NCBI RefSeq assembly: GCF_000006445.2
Contig: NC_006047.2
Coordinates: 372,001-436,000 of the forward strand
Length of the DNA stretch: 64,000 bases
Direction: 5' to 3'
Source: Debaryomyces hansenii CBS767
Lineage: Eukaryota > Ascomycota > Pichiomycetes > Serinales > Debaryomycetaceae
Positions 19,155 to 28,299 of the stretch are shown piece by piece. Numbering within the stretch: position 1 is the first letter of the stretch; each line of letters begins with the position of its first letter. Both the position numbers and the translations under genes were made by a program. The notes below the pieces were generated by a model. It saw only the letters and a list, made by a program, of their open reading frames with translations. It did not search any database and was not told where the DNA came from.

Positions 19155-20036
19155 CTAGTCTAATAAACCCAAAAATTTAGCGTGATGTTTAGCATGGTCT
19201 TCAACAAAACTACTAATGAAAAAGTACAGATGATCATAACCATCTACAATTCTCAAATCAATATTACCCTTGTATCCCGCTTCTTTGGCAGCCTTTACAA
19301 AGTTTTCAGGTTGTAATTGATGATCTTTGTGGTAAAATCCATCCTTTGATCCTTGGTGTATTAATATATCAGGCTGGTTACCGTTCGAATAATTTTTGAT
19401 TAAATGTGTTGGATCGTATTCATACCAGGCTTGCTTATTTTTTCCTAAGTAGTTACCAAAAGCCTTTTCTCCCCAAGGACAATTCAGAGGATTTGAAATT
19501 GGTGCAAACGCAGAGACAGATCTGTACTTACCTGGATTCTTAAAGAAACCTGTCAAAGCACCATATCCTCCCATGGAATGGCCAAGGATCGAAATTTTGT
19601 TTTCAAAATCTAATTGAGAAAACTGTTTAGCCAATTCGGTCAATAATTCCTTATGAACATAAGAATACATGTTATAATTTTTCAGCCATGGCTCCTCCGT
19701 AGCATCAAGATAAAATCCGGCACCAGTACCAAAGTCATATGACTCGTCCTCTCCTGCAATACCAGCACCTCTTGGTGAGGTGTCTGGAAAAACAACAGCA
19801 AACCCATATTTAGTACCAAAGTATTGCAAAAAGGACTTCTCCGACGCATTGTTAGGTGTACAAGTTAATCCCGACAAATAAACTAAGACTGGAGTTTTTG
19901 AAGACGATGTTTCCAATGCCTGAGGGGGAAGGAATACATTTACATCCATCTTTGTATTGGTAGTCAGGGATGAATGGGATAATTTTAACAATCTACCCTG
20001 AAATTGAAAAATTTCTTGTTCCGTATTAAATGTCAT
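19155..20036 (-). CDS. S-formylglutathione hydrolase
   Basis: This 293-residue alpha/beta hydrolase of the esterase D family hydrolyses S-formylglutathione to formate and glutathione, the last step of glutathione-dependent formaldehyde detoxification in the cytosol. The nucleophile elbow GHSMGG places the catalytic Ser at 154. Asp232 (in GSKDGF) and His269 (in YDHLY) complete the triad. The segment LSGLTCTPNNASEKS at about 55-69 with its conserved Cys, and PDTSPRG at 85-91, are typical of this family. Length equals that of the S. cerevisiae ortholog YJL068C (299). The enzyme has no targeting signal. Adjacent genes give no pathway hint. Confidence 0.95.
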   Translation of the reverse strand: MTFNTEQEIFQFQGRLLKLSHSSLTTNTKMDVNVFLPPQALETSSSKTPVLVYLSGLTCTPNNASEKSFLQYFGTKYGFAVVFPDTSPRGAGIAGEDESYDFGTGAGFYLDATEEPWLKNYNMYSYVHKELLTELAKQFSQLDFENKISILGHSMGGYGALTGFFKNPGKYRSVSAFAPISNPLNCPWGEKAFGNYLGKNKQAWYEYDPTHLIKNYSNGNQPDILIHQGSKDGFYHKDHQLQPENFVKAAKEAGYKGNIDLRIVDGYDHLYFFISSFVEDHAKHHAKFLGLLD

Positions 20037-20220
20037 GGTTTAAGTAATATAATTGAGTAGTTTTTAGTTCATCAATCAGGCTAAATAGCATACAATTGTA
20101 AACTCTAGGAAGTAGCAGAAGATTATAAATCTTCTCAAATCTACTCGCAAGCTTAAATTCGATTGCGAATTCTATTGAGCTATACACAGAACAAAATATA
20201 CATTTTTCATATAAATAGCC

Positions 20221-21813
20221 TTAATAACTAGATTTACCTCTAGGCTCATAAGGGAAAAGTAATGTAAGAAGTCCAGCAAACATAAATAAAGCTCCACTGA
20301 CATAAATTGGTGCAGATGTAGTGATATCTGCATAAATTGCAATTATTGGGGCAAATACACCCATAACACGATTGAAGGAAGCAGCAAGACCAACGCCTGT
20401 GCCTCTAATTCTTGTTGGAAATATTTCTGGGGTGTAGGCATAGAGAACTCCATACACTATATTTGAAAAAAAACTGAATCCGCAATTCCAGCCTAAGTTT
20501 GCATTACTCGTAGTGGCAGTTGTGGAGCAATAGAGGAAAACACCCGTCAAAATCAATGAAATAAAAAGAGTTCCTTTTCTACCGATTTTTAGTTCGACAC
20601 AAATACCAGCAACAATAGCACCTGGTATACCTATAACTGCAACTATCAATGAGTTTCTGTACACTAGGTGTACTGGGAGAGGTTCATTTGCATCACCATT
20701 TCTTTCTAAATAGGAAGGTAAAAACGCATTATACAAAGGAAATGCAAGACCTATTACTCCCCACGCAAATATAACAAGAGATGTTGAGATGGCTAATTTA
20801 CGAGATGAAAAACAGTCTCTTATATGAGTCAATTTGAATTTCGATAAATGAGCATGTTTAGAAGGGACAATCTCCTGGTCGCCGTATTTTTTATCGACCT
20901 CTTCCAACTGTTCTAGCGTTAAACTAACAGACTTCCCATTAATTTTAGCAATTTTATACAAATTCTCTATCGCTTTCTCGTCGTCTCCTCTTGCCATGTA
21001 GAACATTGGTGATTCTAGCACTCTGAATGCAAATCTAGAAAAAAACATTAGAAATGTAATACCCCCCATAGTGAATAAGAAGTACCTCCATCCCTTGTTA
21101 TCAGCCTTATGGCAAACTGTATCTGTATCACTACACGAATAATTCCCTATTAACCCCCACGAAATTAAATTTGCAAGGATTTGTCCTAAAGCCCAAAACC
21201 CACTCATCATTGTTAAAAGATACTTCTGGCGAGACGGTAAATTTTCAATGAAGATTGCAGAATCCACTGGAAGATTTCCTCCGACTCCAAAACTCCACAA
21301 TGCAGAAAAGACCCCTATAGCAGCAAAGTTGGGAGATGATCCTGCAACAGTAGCCCATATTGCGGTACATAAGAACGTCAAATTAAATGCCCATCTTCTT
21401 CCAATTATATCTGATGACAAAGACCAGACCAAAGCCCCTGCTAACAATCCCAAGTTCTGAGCTAAAGTCAAATATGGCCCTTTTCCTGCTGGAGAATGTA
21501 CACCATCGACCTCCGTCAACCTTGGTAAAATTAGACTTGTCACTATAGGCCAAGCATTGTCAGAGAGCCATCCGAATCCTGCCACAAAGAAAAGCCCGAC
21601 CTGGTATTTTCCAAACCCTATTTCATCAATTGCTCTTGATAGCAATTTGGACTTTTCCAAATACCTTTCACTAAATCCAGAATTCTCATATAAAGTCGAT
21701 TCAGACGAAAGAGCTGTATCAGATACATTCCATTCTTCTTCTACTATTTTACCAGTTTTCGATGACTGATCCTCATTGTTTTCGCTATTCACTACAATTG
21801 ATGAAGGCATCAT
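20221..21813 (-). CDS. MFS transporter, metabolite:H+ symporter type
   Basis: This 530-residue protein has about 12 hydrophobic segments and belongs to the major facilitator superfamily, near the sugar/SV2-like branch. The signatures are SDIIGRRWAFN between TM2 and TM3 and ELKIGRKGTLF in the second half, both of the DxxGRR/K type, together with PEIFPTRIRGTG, the PESPR/RxxGxG-like motif of sugar-porter relatives. The long central loop (about 265-325) is cytoplasmic and charged. The substrate cannot be read from the sequence. Two methionines open the frame and the first is used. The upstream 260 bp have a directly repeated TCCTATTGAATAT. Confidence 0.88.
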   Translation of the reverse strand: MMPSSIVVNSENNEDQSSKTGKIVEEEWNVSDTALSSESTLYENSGFSERYLEKSKLLSRAIDEIGFGKYQVGLFFVAGFGWLSDNAWPIVTSLILPRLTEVDGVHSPAGKGPYLTLAQNLGLLAGALVWSLSSDIIGRRWAFNLTFLCTAIWATVAGSSPNFAAIGVFSALWSFGVGGNLPVDSAIFIENLPSRQKYLLTMMSGFWALGQILANLISWGLIGNYSCSDTDTVCHKADNKGWRYFLFTMGGITFLMFFSRFAFRVLESPMFYMARGDDEKAIENLYKIAKINGKSVSLTLEQLEEVDKKYGDQEIVPSKHAHLSKFKLTHIRDCFSSRKLAISTSLVIFAWGVIGLAFPLYNAFLPSYLERNGDANEPLPVHLVYRNSLIVAVIGIPGAIVAGICVELKIGRKGTLFISLILTGVFLYCSTTATTSNANLGWNCGFSFFSNIVYGVLYAYTPEIFPTRIRGTGVGLAASFNRVMGVFAPIIAIYADITTSAPIYVSGALFMFAGLLTLLFPYEPRGKSSY

Positions 21814-22071
21814 GTAACTTATTTAATCCCTGTAGCGATATTATCTGAGTAACAATTTAGGCTTTTATCCTATTGAATATGATACAATTTTATTCCTATT
21901 GAATATTTTATTCGACTATAACTTGCTTATAATAGAAGTTTCTATGAAAGTACGATAATATCAATTGGGATTAACTAAAATACATGAGTTTGTCTCATCC
22001 AGCGATAAGAGGCATTTTGTGGAACCTCATTTCTCAGCAGCAAGTGTGGCTTTTACACATTTTACATATGC

Positions 22072-22728
22072 TTAGATTCTATCAAATGAAAAGCCGCTAG
22101 CCTGTTCGAATATTTGTAAGGTATATTCTTCTACCTGCCAATGCTTGAACCAACTTTTGACTTCATTCATACCTTTGCGATGAGCTTTACCTCCACCACC
22201 CAATTTTGCATCTCCTCGATTTCTCCACCAACATGTAGCTAAGTTTCTCCCCAGGGTGTCATCTGGAATACCAAACCAATATTTTAGTAAACCTCCTGAT
22301 TCATTTGCTTCGGCATGAGATGCCTTGTCGATATTTGCAAGAAATTGGCGCTTTTCGGAAGAGTTTCGGACATCTTCATATAAAGCAGATCTGAAGACAA
22401 TGATATACACAGTGGTTGGAGGAAATGTAAAGTTCAATTGCAACGAATATTTCCTCACAAGGTCGATGATAATTTCTAGATTAAATGCTTCCAGATAAGT
22501 AGAATAAGCATAGGTGTAGTTATCAATTGGATGGAATGATTGTAATGCCAAAGCGAGAATGCGATATTCATCGCTTAACCTGGTGAGATCTAGCAAGTGA
22601 TCCGGCTCCAGATACGGTGAAGCTTTGGTTTGTATTAAATGCCTTACGTCTAATGGCTGTGAGGGGTGGTGAATTGGAACCAACAAGTCAAAGTCGTCTT
22701 CGATTAATGCGGTACTAGAGACAGTCAT
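22072..22728 (-). CDS. UPF0643-like conserved fungal protein
   Basis: This 218-residue soluble protein has no signal peptide or membrane segment. The segments YSTYLEAFNLEIIIDLVRKY, TTVYIIVFRS and the C-terminal YWFGIPDDTLGRNLATCWWRNR resemble the UPF0643 family known from S. pombe and filamentous fungi. The function of the family is not known to me. Conserved Trp/Arg-rich residues near 165-180 may form an acyltransferase-like (GNAT-type) site, but that is a guess. The first ATG gives a full-length protein. It lies downstream of the MFS gene on the opposite side of a 258-bp gap. Confidence 0.7.
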   Translation of the reverse strand: MTVSSTALIEDDFDLLVPIHHPSQPLDVRHLIQTKASPYLEPDHLLDLTRLSDEYRILALALQSFHPIDNYTYAYSTYLEAFNLEIIIDLVRKYSLQLNFTFPPTTVYIIVFRSALYEDVRNSSEKRQFLANIDKASHAEANESGGLLKYWFGIPDDTLGRNLATCWWRNRGDAKLGGGGKAHRKGMNEVKSWFKHWQVEEYTLQIFEQASGFSFDRI

Positions 22729-23064
22729 AGTAGAATACCTTGCGAACTAAAAACGGCAAATATACTCTGGGTTTTATCAAGGATATAGGCGTTTTTTTTA
22801 AATGATTAGTAGTAATACATCGTATACGTTAATTAGTCTTGAAGCCTCCACAGCATTAAGAATTGATGCAAAACGGCTACATACTAACAAATTATCGCGA
22901 ATCTGAACGCCATGATCCACAGAAATTACTGTAACGAAAAATACAATAGTGGCACACTCAGTATAGATCTATAATGAATAACATTTCTATTTCTATTTAT
23001 ATTTCTATTTATATCTCTATTTCTATTTTTCTAGTTTAAATTAGAATAGGGACTACTTGTGCTC
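22729..23064. other. Intergenic region between UPF0643-like gene and PLB
   Basis: It holds the UPF0643-like promoter and the 3' flank of the phospholipase B gene. The latter contains a hexamer repeat; otherwise nothing is seen. Confidence 0.6.
22984..23025. repeat. TTTCTA-type hexanucleotide repeat
   Basis: Seven tandem hexamers, mostly TTTCTA with TTTATA and TCTCTA variants, lie about 40 bp past the phospholipase B stop codon, in its 3' UTR or terminator. Confidence 0.85.
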
Positions 23065-24960
23065 TTAGACAGCAATAGAAAATACAACGGAGGCTAATAG
23101 AGCATAACCGATGGACATCATAATTTGGTGACTGTTTCCGAATATTAAGGATACACCACTAGAAATTCGGTTTTCACCATCTGTTAAACCAGTAGTAGTG
23201 AAATTGACCCCTGGTTGATCAGTTGAATCGAGATCACCATTCCAGCAATATTTATTGAAGCAACTCTTACATTGGTCAGATTGTTCGATACCATTTCTTT
23301 CTTGTTCTCTTCTGATGATTGCACATCCAACACACGCAGCCCATTCATCATCCAAAGTTCTATTCAATCGTGAAGCAGCTTCATAACCGTTCTGTATAAT
23401 TCCTTTCTTTTCGTTGTCTTCGTAATCTAATTTATATGTAGATGTATTAGACCAGTAACTGAATGGTCTATTGGCAGTATAAACAACTAAAGGAGAATCG
23501 AAAACAGAATCTTTGTCAGAAGTATCCGAGAGTAGCGAAGTCAAGTTTTTTGCATCGCATCCAAAAAATGTTGGCCTGGCTGTTAGGTTCAAATTAAGGA
23601 ATGTATTGACATCTGGAACATGTGGGAAAATAGTACCATTACCTTGTTCTAAAAATTGCCTCTCATATGTGGCAACTAATGACGCACCATTTGGCCAAGA
23701 CTCGTTTGTATCCGCAGAGTTATCATAAGCAAAAATAACATCAACATTACGCTGAGGTTGTATTAATGGGTGCAACGGAACATTCTGCAAATCTTCACCA
23801 CCATCAACTAAGTAAAGGGTATCATTCTTAACAATTGATTTGACTGCAGCTTCATCTGTTTTGTAGAACGGATTTGGCTTGTAAATGGCAACGTCATCTT
23901 CAGCATCGGAAACCTTATCTAAGAAATGTGAGATTATATTCTGGACAGTCTCGGAAAGAGATGTGGTATTAATTTGTAATACAAATTGATTGAATAATGA
24001 AGAAGATGTACCTAAAACGTACCCGGCATTATCAAATCCTCCAATACAAGTACCATTAGTAGACTCACCATCATCAACATCAGTACCGATATATTTGACG
24101 TCACTGAATTGATACAAGGATGGATCCCAAGATCCCATTTCAAAGGCATTGAATTCAAACACAGATGAGTTGGAACTAATGATTTGGGTCCCCGGGGTTC
24201 TACCATCTGCGACAACAATAGGGAATGGCATCTCGTATTTCTTGAAAGGATCCATATCACGAATGCCCGACCATGTCAAGCTAGCGCCAAAATCATCTAA
24301 CTCAGCAAAGAATTGGTGTGACAAGGCTCTTGCCCAAGTATCTGTCAAGGAAACTTCGAATCCAGCGTCTTCTTTTGCATTTAAATCATCTGAGATACTT
24401 TTATAATAGTTATAAGTACTCAAAACGTTCCAACCACCATAGTTAACGATAGAATGCTCCAAATCCCAGATATCTCCATCTTTCAAAATCTTTTGAACTG
24501 AAGTGAAGTTGTTCAAGGCAATAGTACCAACTAACCAACTTCCACCAGATAACCCAGTCAAGTATGTAGATGCCTGTAACAATCCTCCCAAGGCTGCGTC
24601 ACTGGCACCATCTGTTCTGTTGTCTAACGCCGATAATTGCCCTGCGCCGTTCAACATAGCTCTGTATCCTCCACCAGAAAATGAAAGACCAATCGTAATT
24701 GGTTTACTGGTATTTTTGACGAACTTTTCTGCATCAAAATCCTTCATGTCACAGTTTTCCAAGAACTTAATCAAATTCTCATTGGTAATCTTGTTACGGC
24801 CTTCAATCCATTCTTTTTCTTCGTCGGATATATCCGAAGCAGCTCTTACTAAACTTTTGTCTGGACAATCAACCTGCCCAGGGGCGTATCCTCCTGTAGG
24901 AGACCACGAACATGCTATAGAAATAACACTTAGAAATGCCAATAAAAGTAAATATTTCAT
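23065..24960 (-). CDS. Phospholipase B / lysophospholipase, GPI-anchored
   Basis: This 631-residue secreted enzyme belongs to the fungal PLB family, which removes both acyl chains from glycerophospholipids at the cell surface. A signal peptide covers residues 1-18. The catalytic core has SFSGGGYRAML with Arg100, the nucleophile motif GLSGGS with Ser138, and a DGGEDLQN aspartate motif near 385, the Arg/Ser/Asp set of cPLA2-like lipases. More than ten N-glycosylation sequons and paired cysteines fit a secreted glycoprotein. The C-terminus ends in a hydrophobic tail after a small-residue region, the signal for GPI attachment. It has S. cerevisiae PLB1-3 counterparts, but I cannot say which. Confidence 0.95.
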   Translation of the reverse strand: MKYLLLLAFLSVISIACSWSPTGGYAPGQVDCPDKSLVRAASDISDEEKEWIEGRNKITNENLIKFLENCDMKDFDAEKFVKNTSKPITIGLSFSGGGYRAMLNGAGQLSALDNRTDGASDAALGGLLQASTYLTGLSGGSWLVGTIALNNFTSVQKILKDGDIWDLEHSIVNYGGWNVLSTYNYYKSISDDLNAKEDAGFEVSLTDTWARALSHQFFAELDDFGASLTWSGIRDMDPFKKYEMPFPIVVADGRTPGTQIISSNSSVFEFNAFEMGSWDPSLYQFSDVKYIGTDVDDGESTNGTCIGGFDNAGYVLGTSSSLFNQFVLQINTTSLSETVQNIISHFLDKVSDAEDDVAIYKPNPFYKTDEAAVKSIVKNDTLYLVDGGEDLQNVPLHPLIQPQRNVDVIFAYDNSADTNESWPNGASLVATYERQFLEQGNGTIFPHVPDVNTFLNLNLTARPTFFGCDAKNLTSLLSDTSDKDSVFDSPLVVYTANRPFSYWSNTSTYKLDYEDNEKKGIIQNGYEAASRLNRTLDDEWAACVGCAIIRREQERNGIEQSDQCKSCFNKYCWNGDLDSTDQPGVNFTTTGLTDGENRISSGVSLIFGNSHQIMMSIGYALLASVVFSIAV

Positions 24961-26573
24961 TTCGGATCAGTAATATTTTTGTGCCGATATTCCCCTAACC
25001 TATTTTATAGCTAAATATCACTTGAACTCAGATAAGGAATTAAGATATTCTGGAATATAAACCGTTAGAAATGCAATCGATAGACTATTTTAAAGTTTTG
25101 AAACCTCTTTCGAATAAAGCTTAAGGATCAATCGGTTCATGTTGTGAAGGCTTTGAAGGCTTTGAAGGCTTTGAAGGCTTGAATCCGATGCCGCCGCATT
25201 GTTTGCGTCGCATACGGCCATCGGACCACATTCTTAGTAATGAATTGCAAGGTTCGCGTTCTTGTCATAATTTTCTGGGGAACAATGTGGAAGAATACAG
25301 TTTAGTCTGCAAGAAAACCAAAATACGATCAAACTCAATTGTACATATTATCTAACCTAACTGGTTTTAATAAAGCGTTTGAGAATTGAGTTAACTAATC
25401 AAATGTTTTTCCAATAAATTTTATTGTTACTTCGGAATAAACATTATTACTCTAATTTCATGTAAGGCAATAGTATGCTTTTTTGACTAAGTTGCACTTC
25501 TTCTTCCTTGAACACACTAAGTTAGTATATACTTGTGAAATTTGCATACTTATAATAAAGTACACAATAGTATGTATATGCTCAGCTGTTGTGAAATTTT
25601 CCTGCTTAATTAAATTCAGCCTCAATTGCCATATATTTAAAAGACTCACTTAAAAAACTGAATCTAAAATATACTGCAAATATTGTCAGGTGTCAATATT
25701 GATATTGTAATGAAACTAGCTTTTTTTTGAATATTTATTGTTGGCAGTTAGAATGATAAGTATAGTGTCAACTTTATTGCATCAAAAAGCTACGTTAATA
25801 TTGATCAAATCGTCCGAAAAAACTGTTATCGATTTCTAAACAATAATTCCTTATATTTAAAAGGTCATTAAAATGATTTCTATCCCAACAAATATTGTCA
25901 TTAGTACTGTGAGTACATTTGAATAAAAGCTCGTCTTTTATTTTCATGAAGGGAGAGTAGGGAAGTTGTTGCAGAATCAAATTCTAAATCCTTATGAGAT
26001 TTATTATATAAAAAATAACCATTTTCAGCATCGAACAATTAAAGAATAAATGACAATGATCCACATCCGTGCAGATTAATGACGCGAAATATGATAATAT
26101 TACTAACTGTTAATAGTTACAAATGACTCACAAGTTTTATGAAGTTAATCAGATTCATATAGCCTGAATTTAAACAGAATACTGACTCCTATGAGTCACT
26201 TTTAACATTAGGGGAAGTATCAAAAGCAATATTGTATACAGTAAGCACTTGCAGGAAGTAGTTTCTTGACTTCCGCTCCTCTTTTGCACTAATTTGTAGG
26301 ATAATTATATGCTGCAATATACATATTATTGCATCTTTTCTTGCACAATTTTTGCATGATTTAAATTGCCAGGTAAAGCAACACAGATAGTGACTCCATG
26401 TTTCTTTCAAGAAAACTTTGTATCCTTCTTAAAGTATATACAATGGTGACCATTGACGAATTATCCAAACTCAGGGAATAATCACTTCTATTTATACAAC
26501 TTTTGCAACTATGATGTATAACTTATATAGTCAATATATGGATACTTACTCTCTCTTACAACTTTATGAATTA
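24961..26573. other. Gene-poor region between PLB and tRNA-Glu
   Basis: About 1.6 kb without a credible gene. The first few hundred bases should contain the PLB promoter. It includes a 9-bp tandem repeat at 25145, a GC-rich patch with CCG/CGG elements at 25183-25225, and two Gcn4-type sites, TGACTCA at 26124-26130 and TGAGTCA at 26192-26198. Short ORFs here (60-73 codons) look random. I see no clear LTR. Confidence 0.6.
25145..25180. repeat. 9-bp tandem repeat (TGAAGGCTT)x4
   Basis: Four exact copies of TGAAGGCTT in tandem, about 190 bp upstream of the PLB start. Such a short perfect array is likely variable in length. Confidence 0.9.
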
Positions 26574-26645
26574 TCCGATATAGTGTAACGGCTAGCACGG
26601 TTCGCTTTCACCGAGCAAATCCGGGTTCGACTCCCGGTATCGGAA
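26574..26645 (+). tRNA. tRNA-Glu (anticodon TTC)
   Basis: A 72-nt intronless cloverleaf. TCCGATA pairs with TATCGGA in the acceptor stem, the anticodon loop reads CTTTCAC with TTC, and the T-arm carries GGTTCGAC. The sequence closely follows yeast tRNA-Glu(UUC). A run of ten T at 26650-26659 terminates transcription. Confidence 0.97.
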
Positions 26646-26986
26646 TTTCTTTTTTTTTTGTTCGATGCATCCGAATTTAATGCACGTTCCAATATACCGC
26701 TAATGCAAACTTGTTGGACTGCAACAATTGCTAATAGTTCATTCGAGGCTATAAATGAAGGGATATGTTTCCCTAGCAGATACAAGATTATCAGATTGAA
26801 TTGCTTGATAGAAAACCTGATGAAAGTGTATAGTTATGAAAAATTGGTAATTAGGTGGGCAGTGGCACATGACCACCAAATTGAGTGGAGTCTAAACCCA
26901 GGGCAAAATTAGCCTGATTAGTATCATATACGTATATATAGAGTAATAATATTAGCTATAAATTACAACAGAAGTGAATAATTGAT
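26646..26986. other. Intergenic region between tRNA-Glu and TVP38
   Basis: About 340 bp with the tRNA terminator and the TVP38 promoter. A short open frame at 26658-26912 looks like chance and has no family features. Confidence 0.5.
26650..26659 (+). terminator. RNA polymerase III terminator of tRNA-Glu
   Basis: Ten consecutive T residues starting 5 nt after the tRNA 3' end. Confidence 0.9.
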
Positions 26987-28138
26987 ATGCCTCGGTTGCC
27001 TTCTTCTTCTGATCCGTTCCAAGGCCATAATGAGCTTCCTCAGAGCAACAATTTTATGTCTAGAACCAACAGCATTATCCAGGATAAGCTCTTTCTCGTG
27101 AGGAATGTAGGACAACAGACGTTAGATTGGTACCAAAGCCAGCCGTTGTGGAAGCGTACATTGCTTCAGGTGCTTTTTGTTTTCAATGCTATTGTCGTGG
27201 TTTTGATTATGATATTCCATAAATCGATAATACAAGCAATCGTGGTCATATCTGATAAGTGGCACGGATTGAAATTTGGCCAAGGTTTACTATTTACATT
27301 GGTATTTATGGTTGGGTTCCCGCCATTGCTTGGCTTTTCAGCCTTATCGATGTTGGCGGGTATGGTTTATGGGTTTGTACATGGATGGATCTTATTGGCG
27401 TGTGCATCGATTTCGGGCTCCTTTTGTTCGTTCCTTGTCTTCAGATATTTGCTTCATAGCAGGGCAGAAAGACTCATGAATTCAAACAAAAAATTCAGGG
27501 CTTTCTCAGAGATTTTGCGAGAGGATTCAAGTCTTTTCATCTTGGTATTGTTGAGACTTTGTCCATTACCTTATTCATTGTCGAATGGTGCATTGGCTGC
27601 TATTCCGGAATTACCAGCAACAACATACTTTTTAGCGTCATTGATAACTTCTCCCAAATTGATGATCCATATATTTGTCGGACATAAATTAAAAGAGTTG
27701 GGGGATGACACTAAGGGTAAGTCTACCCATTTAATTGATATACTTAGTATCATAATAACGGGTGCTGCGGCATCATTAACAACATACATAATTTACAACA
27801 AAATGCAAAGAAAACTAGAATTTTACCATCAAAGAGGTATAATTCCTCGTGATGATGCAATTATATTTGGTAATTTCGAAGATATTGAGTCTGCAAATAA
27901 TGTGGAATTAAATTCTGCTGATTACGATGAGGATAATTTCATTATTGAAGACGAAGATGACGAAAATGCTACAGATCCAGATTATGTAGCAAGTAAGAAG
28001 AATATTCAGGTTCATGCTGAAGATCAGAACAAGAATGGTGAATTTGAGATAGATGAAAATGATGGTGTAGATGACTTGGGATTAGGAGAAATATCCAAGA
28101 ATTCCAAACAAAATACAAACGGTTATAGAGATTATTAG
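26987..28138 (+). CDS. TVP38: Golgi membrane protein Tvp38
   Basis: This 383-residue multispanning protein belongs to the DedA/VTT (SNARE-associated Golgi) superfamily. Hydrophobic segments lie at about residues 63-88, 100-150, 180-200 and 245-265. The conserved core comprises FPPLLGFSALSMLAGMVYGF, a GSFCSFLVFRYLL segment, and LLRLCPLPYSLSNGALAAIPELP at about 189-211, the re-entrant loop typical of DedA proteins. The C-terminal 90 residues form an acidic cytosolic tail. Tvp38 was found in Tlg2-containing late Golgi vesicles of S. cerevisiae; the VTT family includes lipid scramblases, so lipid transport is possible. It converges with PXL1. Confidence 0.95.
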   Translation: MPRLPSSSDPFQGHNELPQSNNFMSRTNSIIQDKLFLVRNVGQQTLDWYQSQPLWKRTLLQVLFVFNAIVVVLIMIFHKSIIQAIVVISDKWHGLKFGQGLLFTLVFMVGFPPLLGFSALSMLAGMVYGFVHGWILLACASISGSFCSFLVFRYLLHSRAERLMNSNKKFRAFSEILREDSSLFILVLLRLCPLPYSLSNGALAAIPELPATTYFLASLITSPKLMIHIFVGHKLKELGDDTKGKSTHLIDILSIIITGAAASLTTYIIYNKMQRKLEFYHQRGIIPRDDAIIFGNFEDIESANNVELNSADYDEDNFIIEDEDDENATDPDYVASKKNIQVHAEDQNKNGEFEIDENDGVDDLGLGEISKNSKQNTNGYRDY

Positions 28139-28299
28139 GTTTATAAATATACTTCGATGGTTTCAATTTCTTGTACCAGGCTGTAGTTTCTAAAATTATG
28201 TATTCTATAAGAAAAGCGCTGTAAAACAAACATGCAAATATACACTATAAATCAAGTTTAAAAACACCAGTAAAATCTGAAAAAAGAAACAATATAAAC

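Noticed and set aside
24503..24973. 156-codon plus-strand ORF opposite the phospholipase B gene
   Set aside because: Antisense to the signal peptide and catalytic core of PLB.
25739..26570. Possible LTR: TGTTGG at 25739 and ACAAC near 26564 next to tRNA-Glu
   Set aside because: I could find no second LTR copy, target-site duplication, primer-binding site or polypurine tract; the match is only a few bases.
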